Assembly: GCA_024220505.1 (NCBI GenBank)
Contig: JAKZZE010000011.1
Coordinates: 1,302,001-1,366,000 of the forward strand
From: Rhizopus arrhizus
Taxonomy: Eukaryota; Mucoromycota; Mucoromycetes; Mucorales; Rhizopodaceae
DNA length: 64,000 bases
Direction: 5' to 3'
Numbering within the stretch: the stretch's first letter is position 1; every line of letters begins with the position of its first letter. Of the stretch, positions 22,607-33,367 are shown piece by piece. Under the pieces are notes generated by a model. The model was given only the letters and a program-made list of their open reading frames with translations, had not been told where the DNA came from and did no database searches. The translations under genes and the position numbers were made by a program.

Positions 22607-25600
22607 TTAGGAGTGTAGTAACAACCACTGTTCTGGGTCTTCTACACCAACCAACTGCTTCACACATTCCAACACCACTGCCAGCTCTTGTGAAAATATT
22701 CTTGCATTGGCTGTAAATGCACAATAGTTGGGAAAGGTGGCATTGTCCAGTTGCTGAGAGCGAGAGGATATTCCTTGTGTCATCTGTTTGACAAATCGCA
22801 TCCTTGTCTCAACCGGTGAGACTAAAAAGGGAGGCAGAGTGACCTTGGAAGCCATCGTGGCCGAAAGAAGTTTCATCAAGCTCAAGATGGATGATAGCTA
22901 TAGGTTGATATCAGTTTGATGTACACATCTTGTTTTCTTTTTGCTTACATATTCCGTACGTCCATCACGAATCGCACTCACAAGATTTCTCTGCCATGAT
23001 CGATCAATGGATCGAGTAGCATAAGCCATGCCCATCAAGAGATCAGCCATGTTATCAATCTTTTCGACCAAGACTGTATAGGTCGCAAGAGGAAACTTAC
23101 CACGTAAGGGAGGCTCGAATTTAGAAAGTTGAAGGTGGCTTCGTTCATCTTCAATCTGTCGACGAATGTTTAAACATAACTTTCGAAAAGCCTTCTTTAA
23201 TCTTGGTGTGGGCTCTGTCTCTTTATCATAATTAATAATGATATCCCTGACAAGGATACCATACAGTCTACTGAGATCTTGAAGTGTGACCGAAATTCGT
23301 TTACGTAGTTCAACACGACCCGTGACAGGTTTAGGAATCATGGATAGGATAGCTGCTGCTGCAACACCGATGATGACGAGTAACATGCGCTATTTCATTA
23401 TTGAGTAAGTAAAAAAAGAAAAGAAAAAAAAAATAGACATGTCTATGACATGTATGTCATATTATATATCTACCTTGCCTGCAACCACTTCAGCTGAATC
23501 ATATACAGCTGCTCCACTCATCTTGTATTGATATTCATAACATATTACCAGAACGGTAGTGATTTGGGCCATCATCACTCCTGGTGTAAGTATTCTTTTG
23601 GTAAAGAATAAAAATAAAGTGGCATCATGACAAAGAAGGTCAAGACAGAGAGTCCATAAGGATTACCTCGAGTGATTTCCCAAACGATGATACCCAGGAC
23701 ACCACCCAAGATAGTACCAATGATCCTAAGCACCGTTCTATTATAGATACATAAAAAGTAAGGAAAAGAATAGAAGAGATTAGAAAGAAGAAAAAAAAGA
23801 GAGAGCAAGAGTTGACTGTACCCGAAAAAAAAGACACCGGTCATAGGAGACATCCACATCATCAAGGTCACCGTAGCCCACTGTCCTCGCCAGGCAAAGA
23901 ACCAAGCTGCACTCTGAGGTAAGAACGCAGGCAGGGTCAGCAAGACAAATCCAGCAGCGGTCTTGAAAGCAAAGGTGGTCTCGACCGTCTGACACCACTG
24001 AATGACCTTGTAGAGCCGGTTAAAAAAGTGTTCAGAAAAGGTCTCGGGTGGATTGACGTCCGGATCACGATGATAAAACAGCTTGAACTCTGGATCCTCG
24101 CGCTCGAGCGAGTCTGGCACGGTCATTGTACGAGACAAGGCCAAGTCGGCCGGATCCTGTACATCATTCGAAGTCAGGCCACCCATGTTGGCATCCTCAC
24201 GCTGTCGTCGAAGAAAGTACTTGCGAAGTCCCAGATGAGGAAACCAGAGCCGTCGACTGGGTCGTGTGGATTCCAGTCGCTCGACCAGCGCGATCCATTC
24301 TCGCAGGTGCTGAGTATGTTCTATCAGGTTGAATTGAAAGTGATGCACCGCTTGTAACGTCGGATCAAACAGTTCGGCAAACATCCGCTTGGCATCCGTC
24401 AGTTTCGATAACGATCGCGCCTCGGTCTCAAAGCGTTCGACTGCTTCATCCAGACGCGCGATCCATTCTGACCGGGCCATCGGCGTCGGCTGCTTTGTGG
24501 TAGAAAAGAAGAGGCGAGGAAAGGGCCAGAGGAGGGTGCTGGTGAGCGTCCGGGGTCGACTGCCTCCTAAAATCATTAAGCGTCGGTTGCAATCGTCCAG
24601 GATCTCCACACAAAGATCGGTTAGGTCTTGACCTGCTTTGTTCATCTCACACAAGAGCTCTGTGTGGTCCCTTTTGCTGGCGAGTAAGCTAAGGCCGATG
24701 CCGTGAAGAGGAGGTCGGAGCTGCTTGACGAGTCGTGTGATTAGACTGATGTCCTTTTGTGACATGCGGCTCCATAAAATCTCTCGCTGTACTTCGCGCT
24801 TACTGTCAATCAGGCTCAACACACTTCCCTGCAGGCGAGCATGAAGACTAGGCAAGGTCACATTGGCTGGTGTTGTCGCTGGATTCAAAAAGGCTTGAGC
24901 GTGCTCTTGAAAGAAGGCATTGTATTCCTTGAGTGATCGATTGAGGATGCCTATGTATTTCGTCATACTATCATCAGGCCAGATCAATAAGTCAACTGCG
25001 AGTGCAATAGCAGTGGCTGCTGCAATAGGTTTTAAAAATGTATACTACAAAAACAGTGAGTGAGTCTATTCTTATGCCAAACCTTTTCTTTTCTTTTCTT
25101 TTCTTTTCTTTTCTTTTTCTTTTCCTTTTCTTTTTTTCTTTAGGCTCACTTACAATAATAGTAGGTTGAAATCCAGCAACAACAGATGCTTGAGAGATAG
25201 AAAACTATGAACAAAAAAAATAAAATAAAATCAGTAATTTTGTTTTCAGAAAGAATAAAAGAGTGTGTCATTTTACTGCAAGAATAATACTACCAAAAAT
25301 ACTAGCAAGGAATGCTATTGAATTCTTTTTAGATCATAAAATACAAATACTTTTTTTTTTTCTTTTTTTTTCTCTCTCTTTTTCTTTTCATTATTTTCAT
25401 TACCTTGTTGACTCTTGGTACGAAGATAGACGAGGGCAAAGACACCGATTAACATGAAAATAGCAAGGATGGCACTGGATGAAGGTTGAACAGGTATTGG
25501 ATTGGCTGGATCACGAGCAAGATTGGCGAGATACATGGCTAATATTTCTTAGTCAACAGTTTATAGATAAAAAAAAAAGAAAAACTTTACCCAAGAAACT

Positions 25601-26121
25601 CCATGCTGACCCAACAAGGGAAATGAATAGACTTTGTATAGCCATCTGTATGACTTTATGAGCTTAACCATTTCACATTTTCTTTTCTTTTTTTATTATT
25701 ATTCTTTCTTCTTCTTTTTACCTCTATGGCAACACCTACAAAAGAAGAAGAAACAAGTTTCTAGTTTAATACAAAGACTCGATTCGTATCAAATGAAGTG
25801 TGTACCTATGGGTCTAAATGGGAATCCAAGTACGGTTCCAATTGGTACCAGAACAACACCCTGACCAAATTCATTTCTTAGTCTATCATCAAATACGAAA
25901 ATCAACGAGATCAAGACCGCAATACATCCTTTTAAAAGTGGACGCAACAGTGGCAAGAGTGGAACGATGGATCCAAGACGGTTTTTGGGTGCCTCGGGTA
26001 TCATGGCATGTGTACTATCAGGCTCCCGTTTGATACTATTGGATCTTTCAAGTGTACGCTGATCATCCTCTGTTTGCACAGATCTTCTTGATGTCTGTTG
26101 AGATAATTCAACGTCATCCAT
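22607..26121 (-). CDS. ArAE-type membrane transporter (DUF2421/BRE4-like), left copy, frame-broken
   Basis: Ten exons fit: 26121-25806, 25735-25722 (only 14 nt), 25645-25591, 25538-25404, 25314-25277, 25204-25154, 25044-23822, 23737-23474, 23389-22949 and 22897-22607. N-terminal membrane segments (IVPLLPLLRPLLKGCIAVLI, AIFMLIGVFALVYL), a long soluble middle, a second membrane group (VLLTLPAFLPQSAAWFFAW; GTILGGVLGIIVWEITRGNP) and a C-terminal DUF2421-like domain fit the aromatic-acid-exporter-like fungal family (PF10337/PF10334). In exon 8 the frame shifts by one base near 23600: before it reads GNPYGLSVLTFFVMMPLYFY, after it KRILTPGVMMAQITTVLV, and no GT/AG intron repairs this. Both sides are otherwise intact. 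A near-identical copy lies at 38463-41993 in opposite orientation. Confidence 0.85.
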
Positions 26122-26285
26122 TTTAAATAAGCAAAACAAAAACAAAAAAAAAAGAAAGCAGAAAATTAATTTTTTGATGTAAACATTGAAACTCTACTGT
26201 GACACATACTTTTATTACACCATTTTTCTTGCTGATCCAATAGGAAAGCAAGGATTTACTGCAACGCTGATTGGCCAAATGCACT

Positions 26286-26288
<3 letters not shown>

Positions 26289-26322
<34 letters not shown>
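26289..26322. repeat. Poly-T tract (34 bp)
   Basis: Uninterrupted run between the transporter start and the 3' end of the CoA ligase, in their shared intergenic space (A-rich on the coding strand of both). Confidence 0.95.
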
Positions 26323-26325
<3 letters not shown>

Positions 26326-26403
26326 CTTGACGACTTGATAAAAACGAGTCAATTTGAAAGGGGGGGGATAAAGTCCAATTATTTAAAAAAGATTCAAATG
26401 GAT

Positions 26404-28249
26404 CTACAAACGAGCCTTGACTTGCTTTTGTTCCAACTTGATCCATTCCTTTACGTTCTTTCTCAAGATTTTACCGCTTGCATTTTTAGGCACGGCATCA
26501 ATGAATCGAACACCTCCACGAAGCTTCTTGTGGTTTGCTACATGTTGAGCCACATAATCCTCAATCAAACGGGCTGTCTTTTGACTTTGTTCAATACCGG
26601 CTTGAACTACAACATAGGCACGAGGTAATTCGGTCGCTTGGTTTTCGTCATAGACACCGACGACGCAACAGTCACTGATGATGTCCATGTCCATCAAGAT
26701 GCCTTCTAATTCAGCAGGTGCTACTTGGAACCCCTTGTACTTGATGAGTTCCTTGATACGATCGACCACATAGAATTCACCGGTCGCACTGTCGAATTTA
26801 CCAATGTCTCCTGTACGCATCCAGCCGTCCGAGGTAAACGTCTCTGCGTTGGCCTTGGGGTTGTTGAGGTAACCTTTCATGATGGACGGACCACGGAATA
26901 AGAGTTCACCTTCTTGATCGTCTCCTAATTCTGATGAGGGTCAAAGTGAGCAAACGATGCGACTCTCTTTTTTATGTATCCTCCTGTCATCTACCTTCTC
27001 CTTGTTCATTCACAATTTTACACTCTGTATTGGGGACCAAGACACCGATGGATCCTTTTGAAAAAATGAGATCGACTAGAGACAACCCATCCGTCTATCC
27101 TTTTTTTTTACCTGGAGCAGTGTGTTCTGGGGTTTGGATGACGACCGCCGAAGTGGTTTCTGTCATGCCATAGCTAGAGAAAACAAGGTCAGTTTGATCC
27201 ATTTTGATAGCGCTGTCCTTACCCTTGTCTCACGTCAAGAGGAATACGCTTGTGAAGGGATTGAATGTGTTCTTTGCTGAGGGGAGCAGCACCACAGACA
27301 AGATTACGAATCGAGCCAAGATCGTATCGGGTCACCACAGGCGACTTGGCCAACAAGACAGCGACCGGAGGCACCACAGCGGCCGTGGTCACCTTGTACT
27401 TTTCAATCAATTGACACATCAATTCGAGATCAAAACGGCCCATCACCACCACAGGGGCCACCATATAATAAGCCGTCAGCACCAGCGTGTTCAGACCGTA
27501 GATGTGGAAAAAGGGCAAGAAGCCCAAGAGACACTGTCTTTCGTTCAGGTCAATGCCTGCTGAAAGAAAGAAGAGACTTTGAGCGATAAAGTTCTTGTGG
27601 GACAGCATGACACCCTTCGCAAGACCTGTCGTGCCGCTCGAGTAGCAGATAAAGGCCACGTCTTCACTTCGGTCTCTGGTTCGGCGCTGAATGGGCCGTG
27701 TGCCTTGGATGGCTGAGAACGGACGGCAGTCCTGGACCGGTTGATCTCCAAATAAAAAGACCCTGCTACGTGGCTTGCCGATCTTGTCCCAGATTTTCAA
27801 GAGCACAGGCAAGAGGGCTGGAACGGTGACAAGAGCAGTGGCCTGGGATGTGATGATTTGGTGTTCAAATTCATTTTCCGTATAAGCAGGATTCCTTTTC
27901 AACATCAGTTTCTACGTTCTTTTTTACATGTTTTCTCTTACCCAGGTGAAATGATACAATCGGCTGCCAAAAGTGAAAGATAGAGAACGATGTGATTGTA
28001 TTGATTGGGCGCAAAGACAGCAACCGTCTCACCTTCCTTTAATCCGACATTCTCTTTCCATCCGGAAGCCAAAAGACTTGAATCATGTTTGACTTGATTC
28101 CATGAGAGTCCTTGACCGGTCTCACCATGGATCACCACAGGTTCATTTAAATCTTTGTTTTGATGAAAATCATTGGGAGTAGTCACAAAGGTATAAATGT
28201 CAGTTTTGGGAATAGTGACAGGTGGGAGTGATGATTTATAGATGACCAT
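26404..28249 (-). CDS. 4-coumarate-CoA-ligase-like acyl-CoA synthetase, probably peroxisomal
   Basis: Five exons join in phase: 28249-27942, 27894-27223, 27173-27112, 27054-26995 and 26930-26404, giving 542 aa, normal for the family. AMP-binding motif ICYSSGTTGLAKGVMLSH, then GYGMTETTSAVV, GWMRTGDIG, the hinge VDRIKELIKYKGFQVAPAE and the catalytic-Lys region PKNASGKILRK. The protein ends in ARL, which fits the peroxisomal PTS1 consensus (S/A/C)(K/R/H)(L/M). It should activate a carboxylic acid to an acyl-AMP and then acyl-CoA; the substrate cannot be read from sequence. It sits 282 bp upstream of the left transporter on the same strand, and a decayed relative of its 3' end sits beside the right transporter, so the two genes travelled together. 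Confidence 0.9.
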
Positions 28250-28973
28250 TGGGACAATAGAGTGAAAAAGTAAGAAAAAAAGAAAAAAAAAAAAAAAGAA
28301 GCAGCAAACCAAAAAGCTTATATAAAAAAATAAAAAATAAAAAAAGTAGGGGGGAAAATACTTTAGTCATTCGGGAAAATAGATCTGCTTCCTTCAGATA
28401 CACACTGACAAGCAAAGCGGGAATACGTTTTATTTACATCTAATCGAAATAAACCAATTCATGAATGATTAACGATTATGTAATATCCGCACAAGTCGAT
28501 TCATTCTTGAACAAAAACATATCAACACAATTTACCATTTTCCTCTTCTGAGTGCCAATGAAACCGATTTAGTTAATAATACTTACCTAATCATGAATGC
28601 CAACCGCAAACACACCACGACCTATTTCCGCGCGCCAATGATCTTCGACCTTGATTACTGATCAACCTTTTCTCCTTCTTAGCCGTTCTGTGGCATTGAA
28701 TATAAAAGAAGAGATTTATTTTATTCTTCTCGATCAAATTGTAGCACACGATCAGTGTATGTGACACTGTATTACGAATTGAATTAGGGTTATCTATTAG
28801 CACTCACAGGTAAATTTTTGATTGACTTTTTTTTTAGCTTGGCTTTAAAATCTGACACTTTACCCCGGATGGGTTTTTAATTAAACCCAAAAATGGTCCA
28901 CATGTTTATACTGACAGGTACGGTATCTTGTCGATTTTATTTATAAATACAACTCTTTTTTAATGAAGATCTA
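28250..28973. other. Intergenic region
   Basis: No supported gene. A 70-codon minus-strand ORF at 28591-28803 has no family features and was not accepted. The region holds the CoA-ligase promoter and the decayed 3' flank of the PdxT relic. Confidence 0.4.
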
Positions 28974-29529
28974 TTACGATGACTTGTAGGACATGTTTAC
29001 AAAATACGGATGTAAACCATCATCCCTGGTCAATTCAGAAGCAGTCGCCAAAAGATCACCCTGAACGACAGCCACAGCCGTCTCGGCCTCGGTCTGGCCC
29101 ACCTTTGGTTCCAAACGACCGACCCTGTTCATACCTTGGGCGACATGATCTCAGAGATCACTGGGGGCACGAATAAAGACCGCATCCAAGGGCTCCTCAA
29201 GAAGATCAAGACGAAGGGCTGTCTTGAACATTTCCTTTTCAGAACCAAATGGATTGCGGCCGACAGCGACGTCCAGCAGACGCTGTTCCTCCCCTTTTTG
29301 GCACCGTGCGCTTCCTTGGCGAGTGAGATCATGTCTGCACCCCAGGTGAAGAACAAAGGGATCGTAGAGGGGGGTTCGAGCAGTCCACACCCGTTCGGCA
29401 ACCAGTCGATTCTCCATCGGGAATGATCAGGGCATTGATCCGGTCTTTTTCTGTCCGTGCGGCAATCGCTTGCTTGAGGGATCTTGTTCAACATGTGGAT
29501 GTGTTTAATACAGCTTGTAAAGCTGTCAT
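28974..29529 (-). pseudogene. SNO1: PdxT/SNO pseudogene (PLP synthase glutaminase subunit)
   Basis: Reading the minus strand in three frames recovers most of a PdxT protein: MTALQAVLNTSTC-stop, then SLKQAIAARTEKDRINALII and PDGEST; next frame GCGLLEPPSTIPLFFTWGAD and MISLAKEAHGAKKG; next frame EEQRLLDVAVGRNPFGSEKE and LDAVFIRAP; then ISEI; finally VAVVQGDLLATASELTRDD and HPYFVNM. Every PdxT landmark is there in order (LALQG, GGEST, GTCAG, GLLDV, RNxFG, FIRAP, VAVRQGNxLATxFHPEL). There are at least three frame changes and one stop, and the nucleophile motif GTCAG has become FTWGA, so the catalytic Cys is gone. PdxT releases ammonia from glutamine for PdxS in vitamin B6 synthesis. No PdxS gene is in the window. 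Confidence 0.8.
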
Positions 29530-30679
29530 GATTTAGTCACAAACGCAGGATGGTGTTTTACCAAGAACACCCACAACGATTTGAGGGAGTGTCTTATCTA
29601 AGGAAAGAGGAAAAGAGAAAGAGGTGGCTTTTATATGGTTTTTTTTTTCTTGCTGATAAAAACAAACTTTCCAGTGAAATGAATGCGATAAGGACAGTGG
29701 GAAACGATCGGTTTCTGCAAATCTTGAATCTGTCAAATAGGAAAATGTTCATTTTACCAATCAGAAGAAAGGATCTGACAATCAGCAGAATCTAAAACGC
29801 TTTCATGTCATTCGTATTTTCTATCACAATATGAATACGTGGCCCAAGGTGACATTTAAAATGAATTCTGACTTGTATCACTTACCAAGTAATAAAGTGT
29901 TGTTAAAAAGGCTCGTAATCATAAAAGAGTGTGAAAATGAGGAAGCAGAGGCTGAGTCTAGGATGTACACTACAGAAAGATCTCCACAAACAAACCCTGT
30001 CATAAAATGCACACGATGTTTAAAAGGAAATTGTTTGTTATTTCTTCTATTAGACAGAAATGAGCCAACCAATAAACTATGCTATGTAAAGGGCACACCA
30101 TCTTTTATGTTGAATATCGACAAGAACATGCTTCATTTTTCTATAAAAAATCTTTTTACACGGTGTTTTTCATTTTATTGCATTTGTTCCTCTTTGGCAT
30201 CATGTTTCGGTTTACTTCAATAAGCTGTTGAAAGCTTATAGAGACTTTGAAGATTCAGTGGACGATGCCTCTCATCTCGATTCACTTTACTGACCTCGTC
30301 GTATCTTATGAACCGTACCCAAATGTGATGGCTGCTTGTTGACTGTATTGAATCACAAGACGATCGCTCTTCACAGTACTTGATCTACTGCATGTCCCTT
30401 TTTTTTCTTTAGAGAGGCCGTGTGGATGGTATTCTTTATGCAGTCGTATGTCTATTTCAACATCTCTTTTCTCTCCAACCGTCTTTTGTGTATCCCTACT
30501 GTTTTCATCAACCCCACATCTCCAAAAAAAAAAAAAAAAAAAAACCAGACCGTGAAACCTCTCTTGAGACCCCAAAGCTCAATACGATCCTCTGGAATGA
30601 TGCGATCCAATTAAAATAGTAGCAAAAATAAAAAGGTACAAAAGAAGAGCGTTTTTTAATTCAATGTAATAAAATAAAA
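29530..30679. other. Intergenic region with two doubtful coding pieces
   Basis: A plus-strand 130-codon ORF at 29831-30223 (MNTWPKVTFKMNSDLYHL...) has no recognisable domain. A second plus-strand stretch, about 30416-30619 (RGRVDGILYAVVCLFQHLFS...), is protein-like, follows a good acceptor (ttttctttag at 30414) and is interrupted by a poly-A run at 30525-30543; it ends ILWNDAIQLK. I could not connect either to a gene. Confidence 0.35.
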
Positions 30680-31072
30680 TTATTCAACTTTGAAATCCTT
30701 TGATTTTCCAATGTTGAGCATCTTGTCTGCATTTCCCAAGGAACTCCTTCTGCGATCAAAGTCAGTATGACCCATTTCCTTTTCCAATTTCTTGGCGCGT
30801 TCAGCAGGTGATAACTTTGTGTCCGTCTCCTCCTCTTTTGCTTCAAAAAAGGCATTACGATCGGCCGTGATGTGAGATGTGTCTGGAGACTGGTTGTTGG
30901 AGGAGGATCCATATTCGGACACGTTTGAAGAAAGTGATCTTGGTGTCTCGGTGTTCATCTCTGCCTCTGTTCGATCAGGACGGTTTGCTTCATTTGGCCT
31001 GTGATGAAAGTTGCCAGAGGAGGATGTGTGGATGTCTTGAGGTGTAGCTGTTGTTGGGGGTTGAAAGGACAT
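30680..31072 (-). CDS. Disordered 130-aa protein, unknown function
   Basis: Single-exon ORF starting MSFQPPTTATPQDIHTSSS and ending GKSKDFKVE. Composition is Ser/Asn/Thr/Glu-rich and hydrophilic, with no membrane segment; a short charged helical part (LSPAERAKKLEKEMGHTDF) precedes a basic RRRSS site that could be a kinase target. I do not recognise the family. A 10-bp perfect inverted repeat of CRE type lies about 127 bp upstream, so it may be bZIP-regulated. Confidence 0.6.
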   Translation of the reverse strand: MSFQPPTTATPQDIHTSSSGNFHHRPNEANRPDRTEAEMNTETPRSLSSNVSEYGSSSNNQSPDTSHITADRNAFFEAKEEETDTKLSPAERAKKLEKEMGHTDFDRRRSSLGNADKMLNIGKSKDFKVE

Positions 31073-31625
31073 TGTGAATAAAAAGTCTAAAAAGTTGAAA
31101 GAGAAAAAGGCATTGTATTTATATGACTCTTGATCTTCGTCACACTGACATGAACTTGTCCAATCAAAGTAAGTGCATAAACCACAGAATGAGCACTGTA
31201 TGACGTCTTTTCGACACAGACGTCATAGTTACTATGCCATCCACTAGTCCAGTTCAAAGAAGCTGGTCATTTCTTACAAGAACACTAAAGAAGTATGAGC
31301 TGTGGGTAAAGTAGGTAGTGTTGTCCTCTTTAGAAATCATGATATAATTGATACATAATCAGTCACATTCATTTTGTATTCTCTAATCATCCAAGCTTTT
31401 CTTATCTTCTTCCGCTTTAAATCATTTATTATAAAAATTTAATTGTATTCATGTTTCTTTATTGTTTTTGATATGAGCTCTTGCCTTGACAAAACAAACA
31501 GTGTGTGCTCTAGTTGCGGATCCTCTTTTAAAATACTACAAACGTGTCATCCTTTCTTTTCTCCTTCTCTCTCTTTGATTGCCGCTTTCTAATGAATCCA
31601 ATAAGCATTTTTTTTTTATCACTGA
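31073..31625. other. Intergenic region, upstream of the 130-aa gene
   Basis: Contains the CRE-type palindrome listed separately. Otherwise AT-rich with no coding signal seen. Confidence 0.5.
31199..31227. promoter_or_regulatory. Paired CRE-like sites (bZIP) as a perfect inverted repeat
   Basis: Arms TATGACGTCT (31199-31208) and AGACGTCATA (31218-31227) are perfect reverse complements separated by 9 bp. Each contains TGACGTC, the ATF/CREB core. It is 127 bp upstream of the ATG at 31072 on the minus strand, a normal promoter distance. Confidence 0.5.
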
Positions 31626-32165
31626 TTACTCTAATAGATCGATATGCAGTGATTCATTGCCCAAGGTATCAAACACAGTCGATATATTCACACGATTCTT
31701 CAGCAGGGATTGTGCTGCTTTATTGAACATGAGAGAGGTCAAGGTGATATCATTCACTCCTGCTAAACCAAGAGGTAAAGGCGATGTGTTAAAGTGAGAA
31801 AGTACATCGGGTGTATAAGTGCCACTGCCACGTGTAGCCAAGATGCTAATCATCTTTTTCCTTGTTCCAAACAAACTTGCTGTTCCCATCAGCCCTCGAA
31901 GGTGTTCAGGACTGCATCCTTCCTTGACATTCTTACACTGTACAATCACATGATGACACAGCCACTGTCCTCTTAAATCGACTCCTCCATCACTTTTACC
32001 TCCGACATGAACCAGTTGCATTTTTGCAGTGGATTCAAGTGCATGTAAAGTTTGCAATTCAAATAGTGTGCCACGGTAGTGGTTGGATGTTGTTTCCTTG
32101 GCTTGTTTTAAAAAAACATCAAGACGTAATGGCGTAGTAGAATACAATCGTTGAAAGCACAGCAT
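31626..32165 (-). CDS. RRG7: RRG7-like mitochondrial protein (required for respiratory growth)
   Basis: Intronless ORF, 179 aa from the ATG at 32165 (MLCFQRLYSTTPLRLDVF). An upstream in-frame Met at 32216 would add a basic, Phe-rich stretch; the shorter start gives a better presequence with Arg, Ser and Thr. The RRG7/DUF2034 signature is present: YRGTLFELQTLHALE, then VGGKSDGGVDLRGQW and HVIVQCKNVKEG. That D...QCK arrangement matches a PD-(D/E)xK nuclease-like fold. In yeast RRG7 is mitochondrial and its loss blocks respiratory growth; its molecular activity is not well defined. Confidence 0.85.
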   Translation of the reverse strand: MLCFQRLYSTTPLRLDVFLKQAKETTSNHYRGTLFELQTLHALESTAKMQLVHVGGKSDGGVDLRGQWLCHHVIVQCKNVKEGCSPEHLRGLMGTASLFGTRKKMISILATRGSGTYTPDVLSHFNTSPLPLGLAGVNDITLTSLMFNKAAQSLLKNRVNISTVFDTLGNESLHIDLLE

Positions 32166-32361
32166 TGAAAACAGAGAAAAAAAAAATTTTTTTTTTCTGG
32201 TACCTGCATTTTTCAAACTGTCAAATCACATGCATTCATTATTCCCGAGAGAAAAAGAGAGAGCAGTAATTGTGGTTCCGCGCCTTCTGGGATTTCACAG
32301 GGAAAATAAAAAAAGAGAATCTATTTTCTTTTTTTCTTTCTTTCTTTTGTATTTATTAATA

Positions 32362-33367
32362 ATGAAAGAAGTGATTGTGGGAGCTAATTTTCCTAGGGAC
32401 TCTGAAGGAAAAGTATATCATATGAGTGTGAGATTAGGAGAAGTAGCCAATCGTATATTGACTGTGGGTGATCATGTACGAGCGAGAAGGATAGCTAAAT
32501 ATTTAGATTCAGAAGAAGAATCAGGACATCCTTTATTTGAACAATCCAGTCAAAGAGGATTTTTGACAATCACTGGCCGATACAAAGGTGTTCCTGTTTC
32601 TATCATTGCCATGTAAGTCCAAATGGTATTTATTTTGATCAAGCTCACCCCAAAAGTATAGTGGCATGGGTAACTGTATGATGGATTTCTTTATTCGAGA
32701 GACCCGAGCCAGTGTCAAGGGCACAATGGCCATCATCCGATTTGGTTCTTGCGGTTCACTTTCTCCTGATGCCCCAGCAGGTGCTGTCATTATTCCCAAG
32801 GCGGGTTACTGTATTCGTCGAAATCTCGATTACTTTTCTGAAGCTCCTCTTTACCCTCAACTCAAAGACAAGCCTTATCTCTTCTCGGGTACTTTCTCTG
32901 CTGACCGCGAGATCACTCGTCTTTTGACGACTGAAATCGAAAGCGCCTTGAGTCCTATCGAAAAAGAACAAGGTCTCCTGGTCGGTCCTGTCCTCAGCAG
33001 TGGTCTCAATGCAGATGGCTGTTCGTTTTATTCCTCTCAAGGCAGGACGGATACGAACTTTTGGGATGATAACGAAGGTGTGCTGCAAGAGATCGTGAGC
33101 ATTTACCCTGAAACACATTCAATTGAAATGGAGACCTCCATGCTATTCCATCTGGCCAACTGCGCTCACCAACCTATTCGCGCAGCAGGTTGTATGCAGG
33201 TCTTTGCGGATCGTATCGGCAATAACTTTATTCGTCCAGAAATCGTTGCTGCTTTGGAACCTGTGGTAGGTAAAGCTTGTTTGGATGCTCTGATTCAAAT
33301 TGAAGTGGAGGATGAAATGGATGCTGCTGGAACTGTGTGGGAACCCCTTTTTGAAAAAAGTGGATAA
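32362..33367 (+). CDS. Uridine/purine nucleoside phosphorylase
   Basis: Two exons join in phase: 32362-32612 and 32662-33367, giving 318 aa. Family features are GANFPRD near the start, ILTVGDHVRARRIAKYLD, IAIGMGNCMMDFFIRE across the intron, RFGSCGSLSPDAPAG (phosphate/base binding) and SIEMETSMLFHLA with the ribose-binding Met-Glu. This is the PNP/UDP phosphorylase superfamily, uridine-phosphorylase side: it splits a nucleoside with phosphate into a free base and ribose-1-phosphate in cytosolic salvage. The exact base preference cannot be settled by eye. It is divergent from RRG7, about 200 bp between starts, so the promoters may be shared. Confidence 0.88.

Noticed and set aside
24028..24631. 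Plus-strand ORFs inside the left transporter (and mirror ORFs at 39940-40543)
   Set aside because: Antisense shadows of the GC-rich transporter exon; they occur in both copies because the copies are identical.
28591..28803. 70-codon minus-strand ORF
   Set aside because: No domain, odd composition and no neighbouring exon.
29136..29426. Plus-strand 96-codon ORF and upstream open sequence as a gene
   Set aside because: It looked protein-like, but the minus strand reads as a PdxT relic in the right motif order, which explains the region better.
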